The position numbers and the translations under genes are program-made. From an uncultured Eggerthellaceae bacterium (GTDB taxonomy: Bacteria; Actinomycetota; Coriobacteriia; Coriobacteriales; Eggerthellaceae): DNA of 56,395 bases. Within the stretch, counting starts at the first letter, position 1. Each line of letters begins with the position of its first letter. The notes beneath the pieces were generated by a model. That model had not been told where the DNA came from, did not search any database, and worked only from the letters and a program-made list of their open reading frames with translations. Of the stretch, positions 17,310 through 26,450 are shown piece by piece. The stretch is from the NCBI GenBank assembly GCA_947650915.1, contig CANSWY010000010.1:1-56395 (forward strand). Direction: 5' to 3'.

Positions 17310-17315
17310 TATAGC
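17310..17315 (-). promoter_or_regulatory. -10 box upstream of alaS
   Basis: A perfect TATAAT on the minus strand. Transcription would begin near 17303 and give a leader of about 34 nt before the alaS ATG at 17269. The -35 region is poor, and it lies next to the left end of a PR32 array. This supports a new transcript starting downstream of the array. Confidence 0.55.
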
Positions 17316-17347
17316 GGCATTTCGAGAAGGATGCGCCGTGCCCCAGA

Positions 17348-17570
17348 ATGTGCAAAAGGGACACCCGAATCACACATAGTCCGGAGGGGTGATGTGCAAA
17401 AGGGACGTCCCAAATCGCACATAGGAATAATGAGCCTGCACTGAAAGACTGTTCCTATGTGCGATTTGGAACGTCCCTTTTGCACATCAGGCAGCATCGC
17501 ACCTGCGATCCGAGGCACCCCGTTCTGCACCGCAAGACTGTTCCAATTTGGGACGTCCCTTTTGCACGTC
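17348..17570. repeat. PR32 array, locus 4 (between AI-2E exporter and alaS)
   Basis: Full-length modular array: a degenerate outer left copy (L2, ending in ATCACACATAGTC), an inner left copy, the spacer with GCACTGAAAGACTG, an inner right copy, and a decayed outer right segment with another partial copy ending near 17570. Here the usual asymmetry is reversed: the left arm has GGGACGTCCC and the right arm GGAACGTCCC, so the element is inserted in the opposite orientation to all others in the window. A trace of similarity (GGGGCGTCCCATTCGC) continues to about 17596, just before the stop of the exporter gene at 17602. Confidence 0.88.
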
Positions 17571-17601
17571 TGCATGGTGCGGGGCGTCCCATTCGCGGAG
17601 G

Positions 17602-18921
17602 TCAGGAAGAGCGGCGTTTCCAGGGGAGCTTGTGCTTCTTGACGGCGTGATGTTTCTCTGAAGGAGACGTGGCGTCGAAGAACGGATCCACATCCTCGTC
17701 CGGAGCGGGCGTGCCCTTGAAGAACACGCCATCGTTGGACACCACGCGACGATGCGTCTTCTTCTCGAAGTAGTACACGAAGCACGCCTTCAGCACCGCT
17801 ACCAGCGGGATGGCGAAGAGCATGCCCACCAACGACCCCAACAGCCCGTTCATGGCTCCTCCAACAGCGCTGCCGCACATCATGGCCACCAGCGTGAGCG
17901 CAGGATGGATGTCCACGGAATTCGACATGATCTTGGGGCTGATGAAGGTGTACACGATCTGCTGGATGACGATGGTGCCCACGATGGCGATGAGCGCTGT
18001 CAGCGGGCTGACGAAGATGGCAGAGACCGCAGCCGCGATGCCGCCCAACCACGGGCCCACGATGGGGATGATGTTCAGCGTGCCCGTGATGACGCCCAAG
18101 GCCGGCGCGTTCGGCACGCCGATGACGGCGAACAGGATGCCGCAGGCCACCCCGATGATGAGGCACTGGATGAGCGTGCCTTTGATGTAGCCGCCCATGA
18201 TGCGCGTGAATGCCACGTGCAAGAAGCGCGCATCCTCATAGTGCTGGGGGCTGATGACGCGCTTCGTCTCGCGCCCGATGGCGGGCAGCTCCATCAGGAT
18301 CCAGAACGCCACCACCAACGCGAAACCGATGGCCATGGCCCCGTTCGCCACGATGCCGCCCACATCCATGACCGCATTCGCCGCGTTGGATGCGAATGAT
18401 GATGCCGCCCCGGTGATGGAAGAGGTGGCTTCTTGCACAAGCTTCTGGATGGCGTCGTTCCCCAACAGGTCAGAATAGCGGCTGTACAGGCCGTTCGCCC
18501 AGGTGGAGGCCTGGTCGAAGTAGCCGGGCATGCTCTGGAGGATGTTCATGAACTGCTCGTTCAAGCCGAACATCGGCGAGAACATGAGGAAGCCGATGCC
18601 GCCCAGGACCGCGAACATCACCACGTAGGCGATGGCCGTGCCCAGCCCACGGTTCACGCCTTTCTCGTCCAGCTTGTTCACGATGCCGCGCAGGCAGAAC
18701 ACGAAGATGAGCGTCCAGATGAGCATGGACACGGGCACGGAGAGGATGTTCAGCAGATAGATGAGCACCCCCACCAGCACGCACACGCCGATGACCGTCC
18801 ACACCCACACACCCGCGCTGCGCACCCGCGCGCGCTTGGCTTCCAAGCTGGGACCTGCCTCTTCCTTTGCGGAAGACGCTTTCAGTTCGACCGCAGGGCA
18901 GGATTTGTCAAGCGTGCTCAC
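17602..18921 (-). CDS. AI-2E family transporter (YdbI/PerM-like)
   Basis: A 439-residue membrane protein of the AI-2E exporter superfamily (PF01594). It has about eight membrane segments, beginning with 38-58 and 62-80. A long periplasmic helical loop (about 118-175) and the conserved C-terminal block IPNPAPALGVI..LNIIPIVGPWLGG are present; here the latter reads NAPALGVITGTLNIIPIVGPW. Members export small metabolites or ions, and the substrate is unknown. The hydrophilic C-tail (about 385-439) is rich in His, Lys and Asp. The GTG start forms a GTGA overlap with the stop of the DUF948-like gene, so the two are co-translated. Confidence 0.85.
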   Translation of the reverse strand: MSTLDKSCPAVELKASSAKEEAGPSLEAKRARVRSAGVWVWTVIGVCVLVGVLIYLLNILSVPVSMLIWTLIFVFCLRGIVNKLDEKGVNRGLGTAIAYVVMFAVLGGIGFLMFSPMFGLNEQFMNILQSMPGYFDQASTWANGLYSRYSDLLGNDAIQKLVQEATSSITGAASSFASNAANAVMDVGGIVANGAMAIGFALVVAFWILMELPAIGRETKRVISPQHYEDARFLHVAFTRIMGGYIKGTLIQCLIIGVACGILFAVIGVPNAPALGVITGTLNIIPIVGPWLGGIAAAVSAIFVSPLTALIAIVGTIVIQQIVYTFISPKIMSNSVDIHPALTLVAMMCGSAVGGAMNGLLGSLVGMLFAIPLVAVLKACFVYYFEKKTHRRVVSNDGVFFKGTPAPDEDVDPFFDATSPSEKHHAVKKHKLPWKRRSS

Positions 18922-19568
18922 TCAGCGTTCCTCAGGTCAGAGACGCTGTCTGCGTGCACGCTGGCAGTGATGTTCTCGCGCGTGGAATTCATGGAGGACT
19001 GCGCAGCCTGTGCCTGAGCGGCCGCGGCCTGCTGTTCAGCGCGCGTACGGTGGCGCTTGTCGGATTCTTCACGGAAGGATTCCGCCGCGGCGGAGGTGGT
19101 GGCATCCACGAAATCAGTGATGGGGTTCTGCCGCGGGTGCTGGTAGCCTTCTGAACCCAGATCGACAGATTCTTCACTGGCATAGCGCGGCCGGAACTTG
19201 GAGCGGACCTTCTTCGTCATGTTGGTGACGATGTCCAACGGAGCGCTGGTGACGGAATCCACTGCATCCACCGTCTTTGAGACGCCGCCGGTGATCTTCG
19301 TGACGTTTTCAAGGATGCCATCCACGCGCATGAGCTCCAGATTCACGGAATCAACGGTGAGCGTGACGCGATCCATGAGCGGATCCACCTTCGTGATGGT
19401 GGGCTGCAGGTCCGTCACCATCTTCTCCACGTTGTCCAGCGTGGGTTCCAAGTCTTGCACCGTGCCGCGCACCTTGCGCATGGTGAGCGCAAGCTCCACG
19501 ACGAACCAGATGAGCGCCAAGCCCACCACGATGTACACGCAGGTCAGGATGATAGAGAAGACGTCCAT
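18918..19568 (-). CDS. DUF948-like membrane-anchored coiled-coil protein
   Basis: A 216-residue protein with one N-terminal membrane helix (about 5-25, IILTCVYIVVGLALIWFVV). It is followed by a long amphipathic helical region with heptad-like repeats (VRGTVQDLEPTLDNVEKMVTDLQ, residues 35-110) typical of DUF948. The C-terminal third is polar and Ala/Gln-rich (QQAAAAQAQAAQ) and probably disordered. Function is unknown; in other Gram-positives such proteins lie near alaS, as here. The ATG has an AAGGAG site. It is the first gene of a two-gene unit with the AI-2E-type transporter. Confidence 0.8.
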   Translation of the reverse strand: MDVFSIILTCVYIVVGLALIWFVVELALTMRKVRGTVQDLEPTLDNVEKMVTDLQPTITKVDPLMDRVTLTVDSVNLELMRVDGILENVTKITGGVSKTVDAVDSVTSAPLDIVTNMTKKVRSKFRPRYASEESVDLGSEGYQHPRQNPITDFVDATTSAAAESFREESDKRHRTRAEQQAAAAQAQAAQSSMNSTRENITASVHADSVSDLRNAE

Positions 19569-19685
19569 GGCGGTTCTCCTTCATTCGGGGGCCACATTCA
19601 GCTGATGACTATATCACTCATATTGGAGCGTGGCGCATGCTGAAACGCGAGGGTCAGCGCTCTGTCACCAGGATGTTATGCGAAC

Positions 19686-19867
19686 AATGTGCAAAAAGGA
19701 TGTTCCAGATCACACATAGTCGGGGGGATGTGCAAAAGGGACGTTCCAAATTGCACATAGGAAAAGAGCAAACGCACCGCAAGACTGATCCTATGTGCAA
19801 TTTGGGACGTCCCTTTTGCACATCAGGCAACATCGCAGGTGCGATTTGGGACGTCCCTTTTGCACAT
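19686..19867. repeat. PR32 array, locus 5 (after uracil-DNA glycosylase)
   Basis: Full modular array: L2 (degenerate core GGATGTTCC, then ATCACACATAGTC), L, the spacer with GCACCGCAAGACTG, R, and R2 preceded by CAGGCAACATCGCAGG. The right end lies 10 bp from the stop of the glycosylase gene. The rest of the 19569-19876 gap (19569-19685) is the upstream region of the DUF948-like gene; no clear promoter was identified there. Confidence 0.9.
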
Positions 19868-19876
19868 CCGTGGGTT

Positions 19877-20446
19877 CTAGGGGGTTTGGAGGAGGAGGCC
19901 CAGGGTTCGGAAATCCCCTTCGAGGACTTCCTGCTTGCTGCGGTCATAGAGGGCGGCTGCGGGATGGTAGACCGGCAGCACGCGGAAGCGGCCCACCTGG
20001 TGCACCTGGCCGCGCAAGCGGGTGATGCCCACATCCGTCTTCATGATGTGGCGCGTGGCGAAGTTCCCCATGGTGACAATGAAGTCCGGCATGACCAGCC
20101 GCGCCTGATCGTGCAGGAAATGCGCACAGGCCTGGATCTCATGGGACTGCGGGTTCCGGTTGCTGGGAGGGCGACACTTGAGCACGTTCGCAATGTACAC
20201 GTCTTCCCGACGAAGGCCCGCCAGCTCCAGCAGCGAATCCAGGTTCTTGCCCGCAGCCCCCACGAATGGGCGCCCCTCCAGATCCTCGTTCTTGCCGGGA
20301 GCCTCTCCCACCAGCATGACGCGCGCCTGCGGGCTACCGTCCGCGAACACCACGTTCGTGCGGCCTTCCCACAACGGGCACGCCTTGCACCGCGCGGCCT
20401 CCGCCGCCAGCGCTTCCAGCTCCTGCACGCCATCAAGCTCAGCCAT
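19877..20446 (-). CDS. type 4 uracil-DNA glycosylase (iron-sulfur)
   Basis: A 189-residue family 4 uracil-DNA glycosylase that removes deaminated cytosine from DNA. The four cluster cysteines are visible as Cys20 and Cys23 (CKACPLW), Cys91 (KCRPPSNRNP) and Cys107 (IQACAHF). Motif A is GEAPGKNEDLEGRPFVG (47-63) and motif B is the HPAA segment near residue 158. Start at ATG 20446 (MAELDG); a longer frame would run into alr. It follows alr by 8 bp, so it is the last gene of the moeA/mog/alr run. Confidence 0.95.
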   Translation of the reverse strand: MAELDGVQELEALAAEAARCKACPLWEGRTNVVFADGSPQARVMLVGEAPGKNEDLEGRPFVGAAGKNLDSLLELAGLRREDVYIANVLKCRPPSNRNPQSHEIQACAHFLHDQARLVMPDFIVTMGNFATRHIMKTDVGITRLRGQVHQVGRFRVLPVYHPAAALYDRSKQEVLEGDFRTLGLLLQTP

Positions 20447-20454
20447 GGAGGAAC

Positions 20455-21945
20455 CTAGCGCGTGGACGTGTAGATGCGCGGCATGCGGGAGGTGCCGAAC
20501 CCGATGCACACCTCATGGGGCACCGTGCCCAAGATCTCCGCCATCTCGTCTATGGTGACCACCGCGTTGCCCGCTTCTCCCACCACCAGCACCTCATCCC
20601 CCACCTGGGGTTCAAGCCGACCCGAAGAGCGGCGCGTGCGCAGATCCACTTCGAACATGGACTGATCCATGCAAATGGCTCCCACCTGAGGATGCTTCAT
20701 GCCATCCATGATGACATCCACCCGGTCAGACAGACCGCGCCGATACCCGTCCGCATATCCGATAGGAAGCGTGCAGATCTTGGAGAACCCACCGGAGCGG
20801 TGCAGCAGCCCATAGCTCACCCCTTCGCCCACTGGCACCGTCTTCACCTGCGTGATGCGCGCGTGCACGCTCATGGCGGGCACCAGGTCTATGAGGCCGT
20901 AGGTTTCCGGGCACGGGTAGTACCCATACAAGGAGATGCCCAGACGCACCATGTCGAAGTGCACCTCCGGATAGCGGATGATGGCAGCGGAGTTCGCCGC
21001 GTGCACGATGCCCGGATCGATTCCATAAGCGCGCATCTCCGCGATGACCTCCACGAAATGGGACGCCTGGATGTTGAACTCCATGGTGTCCGGCGCGTCC
21101 GCTGTGGCGAAGTGCGTGAACGTGCCCACCAGATCCAGCGCACGATGGAACGACACGCGCCGCAGGAATTCGATCACTTCGTCGAATCGCACGCCGATGC
21201 GGTTCATGCCTGTGTTCACCTTCAAATGATACGGTGCCCGCAGGCCGATGGAATCAGCCGCTTCTGCGTATTGCACTGCGAATTCCGCCGTGTATACGCT
21301 GGGCATGATGCGGTAGGCCAGAAGCAGCGGGATGGTGGCCGCAGGAGGTTCTGCCAGCACCAGGACGGGCGTGCCGATGCCAGCATCCCTCAGCTGGACC
21401 GCTTCGTCCACCGTGGCCACGCCCAGATAGTCAGCGCCGGCGCTGATGGCGCTCTTCGCGCACCGCACCGCGCCATGGCCGTAGGCGTCCGCCTTCACCA
21501 CCGCCATGAGCCGCACACCCGGCTCCAACAGCTGCTTCACCGCCATGGTGTTGTGATGGATGGCGCCCAGATCCACTTCCGTCCACGCCCAGCGGCGGTC
21601 GGTCTCAGGAATCTCAGTCAATTCCTCATACTTGAACTGCGGCGTGCCCTCTCCGTCTTTCGGCACGGTGAGGTACTTGCGCATGTCGGCCGGGAAGAAA
21701 TCGTTCGACTTCCCCCAAAGGCTCTTCTCAGGCCCCGGCGCCTCTTCTGGCTTCACTGTGTTCGGCACCTGCCAGCCGCTGCGCGCCGCCTGCAGTTCAG
21801 TGTTGCGGAAACCCCGCGAATCCTTGTCCACCACGCCCGCATCCCTTGATGCGCGCGAACGGCGCATGGCGTCTCCGGCGGAGACGAAACCAGGACGGCG
21901 CTGCGAGAATCCCGTGAACCCGTTCGGCAGATCTTCAGACGACAT
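20455..21945 (-). CDS. alr: alanine racemase with long N-terminal extension
   Basis: A 496-residue PLP enzyme supplying D-alanine for peptidoglycan. The racemase proper starts near residue 118 (RRWAWTEVDLGAIHHN). The PLP lysine lies in VVKADAYGHGA, and the second-half catalytic Tyr region is VRLGISLYGYYP with later GEGVSYG. Residues 1-115 have no counterpart in standard racemases (about 370-400 residues). They are polar and low-complexity (QRRPGFVSAGDAMRRSRASRD) and contain a short motif-like stretch, SLWGKSNDFFPADMRKYL. An internal start is possible, but none has a clear ribosome site. The gene ends 8 bp before the uracil-DNA glycosylase. Confidence 0.9.
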   Translation of the reverse strand: MSSEDLPNGFTGFSQRRPGFVSAGDAMRRSRASRDAGVVDKDSRGFRNTELQAARSGWQVPNTVKPEEAPGPEKSLWGKSNDFFPADMRKYLTVPKDGEGTPQFKYEELTEIPETDRRWAWTEVDLGAIHHNTMAVKQLLEPGVRLMAVVKADAYGHGAVRCAKSAISAGADYLGVATVDEAVQLRDAGIGTPVLVLAEPPAATIPLLLAYRIMPSVYTAEFAVQYAEAADSIGLRAPYHLKVNTGMNRIGVRFDEVIEFLRRVSFHRALDLVGTFTHFATADAPDTMEFNIQASHFVEVIAEMRAYGIDPGIVHAANSAAIIRYPEVHFDMVRLGISLYGYYPCPETYGLIDLVPAMSVHARITQVKTVPVGEGVSYGLLHRSGGFSKICTLPIGYADGYRRGLSDRVDVIMDGMKHPQVGAICMDQSMFEVDLRTRRSSGRLEPQVGDEVLVVGEAGNAVVTIDEMAEILGTVPHEVCIGFGTSRMPRIYTSTR

Positions 21946-21949
21946 GGCC

Positions 21950-22441
21950 TCAGTGCCCTTCCCGCGCCATCATGGCCACCGCATGGGGGATGACGCCTTC
22001 GATGGCTTCCCAATTCTCGGAAGCGGCCTTCGTGGAGCCAGGCAGATTCACCACCAGACACGTGCCGCGCTGCATGCACACCGCGCGCGAGAGCATGGCG
22101 TAGGGCGTGATGGAAAGCGAATGGGCGCGCATGCCTTCGGCGATGCCGGGCACTTCACGTTCGCACACCTGGCGGGTGGCCTCCGGCGTGACATCGCGCG
22201 GAGAGAGGCCGCTGCCGCCGCAGGTGAGCACCACGTCCACCTGTTGACCGTCAGCTGCCGCCACAATGGCATCCGCGATCTGGCCGACATCATCCTTCAC
22301 GATGACATGGCTGGCCACATCCCAGCCCTTGTCCGCGATGAGCCTCTCCAGCGCATAGCCGGCATCATCCTGCGTCAGTTCGCGCGTGTCAGAGCACGTG
22401 ACGATGCCGAAGCGGATGACCTTGTTCGCGGCGCTTGCCAT
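21950..22441 (-). CDS. mog: MogA/MoaB-family molybdopterin adenylyltransferase
   Basis: A 163-residue protein of the MoaB/Mog fold that adenylates molybdopterin before metal insertion. Signatures are FGIVTCSDTRELTQDDAG, the substrate loop LTCGGSGLSPRDVTPEA and the late VVNLPGSTKAASEN. An ATG three codons upstream abuts AGAAAGG directly, so the second ATG (22441), 9 nt from that site, is preferred. It lies 43 bp downstream of moeA, which performs the next step, forming a molybdenum-cofactor pair. No other moa genes are in the window. Family members are hard to split into Mog versus MoaB by eye, so the symbol is tentative. Confidence 0.88.
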   Translation of the reverse strand: MASAANKVIRFGIVTCSDTRELTQDDAGYALERLIADKGWDVASHVIVKDDVGQIADAIVAAADGQQVDVVLTCGGSGLSPRDVTPEATRQVCEREVPGIAEGMRAHSLSITPYAMLSRAVCMQRGTCLVVNLPGSTKAASENWEAIEGVIPHAVAMMAREGH

Positions 22442-22484
22442 GGCGCGCATCCTTTCTGTTGCGGGACAGCTCTGAAGAGCTGAG

Positions 22485-23762
22485 CTACAGTACCGTTTCC
22501 TCTGGAACGCCCATGACGATGCATTCCACTTCGTCCCCCGCCTGCGCAGGCGTGAGGCCTTCTGGCATGATCGCCATGCAATTGGAGCGCTGGATCACGC
22601 CGAACAGCCCTGAGCTCTGGTTCTTCGCGGGCGTGACCTCATAGGCACCGTCCGCCGTCTTCACGTAAGTGGAGCGCAGAAGGATGCGGCGCGGATCCTT
22701 TTTCTTGACGTCTTGAGTGAGCCGTGCGCGGATGCGCGGGAAGCTGAGCGCCTGGAAGCCCTGCATCTTGCGGAGCGCCGGGCGGATGAGCATCTGGAAG
22801 CCGCAATAGGCCGCGGCTGGATTGCCCGGCAGGCCGAACACCGGCGTGCCGCCCACCTTGCCGAAGGTCTGCGCCTTGCCCGGACGCATGTTGACCTGCG
22901 TCATGTAGACCTCGCCCGCATCCGCCACCACTTGCTTGATGAAATCATAGTCTCCATTGGCAGCGCCACCGGTGGTGATGACGAAATCAGCGTCCTTCAC
23001 TGCTTCGGTGAGCGCATGGAGCAGGTCATCGTAGGCGTCCGGCACGATGGGCATCACCAGCGGCACCCCGCCCGCTTCCAGCACGCAGGCGGCCATGGCT
23101 TGCGAATTCGATTCGCGGATGTGGCCCGGTCCCGGCACCTGTGCAGCAGGCACCAATTCTGACCCCGTTGCCATGATGGCCACCTTCGGGCGACGGAACG
23201 TGTCAACCTCCGTGATGCCGCAGCTGGCGAGGCATCCCATGCCCGCAGCCCCGATGACGTCTCCCGCCTCCAGCACCACGTCTCCCGCGTGCGCCTCTTC
23301 ACCAGCAGCACGGACATTGGAACCCGTCTGGCAGGGGGACGCGAACGACACCACCGAACCCGGCTTGCCGTCCCCGGTGACCACGTCCACCACTTCGTAT
23401 TTCACCACGGAATCCGCCGCTTCCGGCAGCTCCGCGCCCGTCATGATGCGGACGCATTCCGTCTCCCCGATGGGGCCGTCGTGCACGCTGCCCGCGCCGA
23501 TCTCTGCGATGACCGCAAGCTGCACCGGCGCGCCTTCTGAGGCCTGCGCGATCTGCGAGGCCCTCAGCGCGAAACCGTCCATGGCCGAATGAGCGAACGG
23601 CGCCACGTCGATGTCACTGGCGCAAGGCGCTGCCGCCACGCGTCCAAGCGCATCCAAGAGCGGCACGCGTTCGGAGGGCAGCGGGTCCACATGGGAGAGC
23701 ACCACGTCCCGGGCCTCTTCCACCGATATCATCTGATTCACATCCGTGAGCGTGACTGCCAT
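22485..23762 (-). CDS. moeA: molybdopterin molybdenumtransferase
   Basis: A 425-residue MoeA that inserts molybdate into adenylated molybdopterin. The N-terminal domains carry PFAHSAMDGFALRA and RIMTGAELPEAADSVVKYE. The MPT-binding domain has VAIMATGSELV and TTGGAANGDYDFIK, where the usual Ser of the GGxSxGDYD motif is Ala. PVFGLPGNPAAAYCGF follows, then the C-terminal barrel. The ATG has AGGAGG upstream. It follows eno by 17 bp and precedes the mog-like gene. A molybdenum cofactor implies molybdo-oxidoreductases elsewhere in the genome, as is common in this group. Confidence 0.95.
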   Translation of the reverse strand: MAVTLTDVNQMISVEEARDVVLSHVDPLPSERVPLLDALGRVAAAPCASDIDVAPFAHSAMDGFALRASQIAQASEGAPVQLAVIAEIGAGSVHDGPIGETECVRIMTGAELPEAADSVVKYEVVDVVTGDGKPGSVVSFASPCQTGSNVRAAGEEAHAGDVVLEAGDVIGAAGMGCLASCGITEVDTFRRPKVAIMATGSELVPAAQVPGPGHIRESNSQAMAACVLEAGGVPLVMPIVPDAYDDLLHALTEAVKDADFVITTGGAANGDYDFIKQVVADAGEVYMTQVNMRPGKAQTFGKVGGTPVFGLPGNPAAAYCGFQMLIRPALRKMQGFQALSFPRIRARLTQDVKKKDPRRILLRSTYVKTADGAYEVTPAKNQSSGLFGVIQRSNCMAIMPEGLTPAQAGDEVECIVMGVPEETVL

Positions 23763-23779
23763 GCTGTGCGCCGCCTCCT

Positions 23780-25126
<1,347 letters not shown>

Positions 25127-25147
25127 TCAGAGGATGATTCGCACGAA

Positions 25148-25243
25148 ATGTGCAAAAGGGACGTTCCAAATTGCACATAGGATCGTTCTTTCTTCACGGT
25201 TGCTCTTTTCCTATGTGCGATTTGGGACGTCCCTTTTGCACAT
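25148..25243. repeat. PR32 inverted pair, locus 6a
   Basis: A left copy and a right copy flank a 30-bp spacer of different sequence from most other spacers (contains TTCTTTCTTCACGG; locus 2 has a related one). It forms a long hairpin with two G-T positions between the arms. It lies 72 bp upstream of the eno start codon. Confidence 0.9.
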
Positions 25244-25329
25244 TCGCACCTCCGGTTCAGGAGGACTCTTTCGCGCATCGAAGGCCCTTGGGCAACCGGG
25301 ATCCGCAGATCGAACGTTCTCGAATCTGG

Positions 25330-25467
25330 ATGTGCAAAAGGGACGTTCCAAATTGCACATAGGGAATGATGATGCGCACTGGAAGATTGTTCCTATGTGC
25401 GATTTGGGACGTCCCTTTTGCACATCGAAACGTTGCGGGTGCGATTTGGGACGTCCCTTTTGCACAT
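25330..25467. repeat. PR32 array, locus 6b (after the LSQTG protein)
   Basis: Left copy, spacer with GCGCACTGGAAGATTG, right copy, then a second right copy (R2) preceded by CGTTGCGGG. The last copy ends 4 bp before a GC-rich hairpin that follows the cohesin-like gene. Between 6a and 6b (25244-25329) there is no recognisable feature. Together 6a and 6b fill most of the 445-bp gap between eno and the surface-protein gene. Confidence 0.9.
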
Positions 25468-25470
25468 GAG

Positions 25471-25501
25471 AAGGAGGGCGGCCTGCGCGGACGCCCTCCT
25501 T
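25471..25501 (-). terminator. GC-rich hairpin after the cohesin-like gene
   Basis: A perfect 10-bp stem AAGGAGGGCG / CGCCCTCCTT with an 11-nt loop begins 19 nt after the gene's stop codon. No T-run follows on the minus strand; the sequence runs straight into a PR32 array. It probably ends or stabilises the two-gene M60 transcript. Confidence 0.6.
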
Positions 25502-25520
25502 CAGATGACCAGCTTCTGGG

Positions 25521-26417
25521 TCAGTCCTGCTTCTTCTTGCGGCGGGAGATGACCAGGAAGGCCAGCACGCCGCACGCTGCCGCGATCAAGCAGAGCAGCC
25601 CCACCACGATAGGCATCAGGGTGTCGCCCGTCTGGGAGAGCGCGTCTCCGCGCACGCTGGTGAGCTTGCGGTACGGATCCGAAGGAGCATAGCCGTCATC
25701 CGGGTTCATGCCGGTGTAATCGCCCCCAGTGATACCGGAGCCGTTGCCGTTGCCGCCATCGCCATTGCCGTCACCATTGCCGTCACCGTCACCGTTGCCG
25801 TCGCCGCCGTTGACGTCGCCGTTGCCATCACCAGAGGGCGTGCGCTCGCCCAGATGCGCCGTGAAGACGCCTGTGTCGTCAGCGTCTCCGGTGTTCAGAT
25901 ACACGCCGCCCTCATCTTCGCCATACGAACCGGACACCGTGCGCAGCGCATATGTGTTGTCGCGCTTCTCATCCGTTTCATCATCCACCTCTGGAACGGT
26001 GATCACCACATCAGCACCAGAGCTTGCTGCTGTATCCAGCGCCAGCGTGATGGAGCCCACATCAAGCGGCGCAGCGAACAGGTCATGGCCACCCGCCACG
26101 TACAGCGTGACGCGCGTCTTGTCCCCCACGGTGCTGAGCTTGGCCTCATGGATGGACGTGCCCTCTTCGATGTTGCCGCTGAAGTCAAAGCCCACCTGCA
26201 CCGCGCCCGGCACATCAGGCTCCACATCCAGCACCAGCGAGAACGCGCTGACATCCTGTCCATTGCCGGTGAGCGTGACGCGGACGTTGCTCCCATCCTG
26301 CGCCAGGCTGACCTCGCTTTCACCCGCAGCCGCGAACGCGGTGCCAACAAGCCCGAGACAGAGCGCCACCGCAGCCACGAATGCGAGCAGCGCGCCTTTG
26401 GTCCGTTTCATGATCAT
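25521..26417 (-). CDS. sortase-anchored surface protein with cohesin-like domain
   Basis: A 298-residue secreted protein. Residues 1-30 are a signal peptide (ending TAFAA). Residues 34-145 are a beta-rich domain with the pattern of cohesins: DVSAFSLVLDVEPDVPG, then strand pairs, then PLDVGSITLALDT and a final ADVVITVPEV. Residues 196-227 form a Gly/Asp/Asn repeat linker ((DGNG)n). The C-terminus has LSQTG (260-264), a membrane helix (267-290) and the tail RRKKKQD, a complete sortase signal. The second ATG of the MIM start is only two codons later; 26417 is preferred because AAGGAG lies 9 nt upstream. It lies 33 bp after the M60/dockerin gene, its likely partner. The cohesin call rests on pattern and context. 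Confidence 0.78.
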   Translation of the reverse strand: MIMKRTKGALLAFVAAVALCLGLVGTAFAAAGESEVSLAQDGSNVRVTLTGNGQDVSAFSLVLDVEPDVPGAVQVGFDFSGNIEEGTSIHEAKLSTVGDKTRVTLYVAGGHDLFAAPLDVGSITLALDTAASSGADVVITVPEVDDETDEKRDNTYALRTVSGSYGEDEGGVYLNTGDADDTGVFTAHLGERTPSGDGNGDVNGGDGNGDGDGNGDGNGDGGNGNGSGITGGDYTGMNPDDGYAPSDPYRKLTSVRGDALSQTGDTLMPIVVGLLCLIAAACGVLAFLVISRRKKKQD

Positions 26418-26450
26418 CGTCTGCATCTCCTTCATCCGCAAGCTGCGAGT

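Noticed and set aside
17270-17347. T-box leader before alaS
   Set aside because: The leader from the TATAAT box is only about 34 nt, too short for a T-box.
25148-25467. CRISPR-like array of repeats
   Set aside because: Repeats are inverted, spacing is irregular, spacers are themselves similar between loci, and no cas genes are present.
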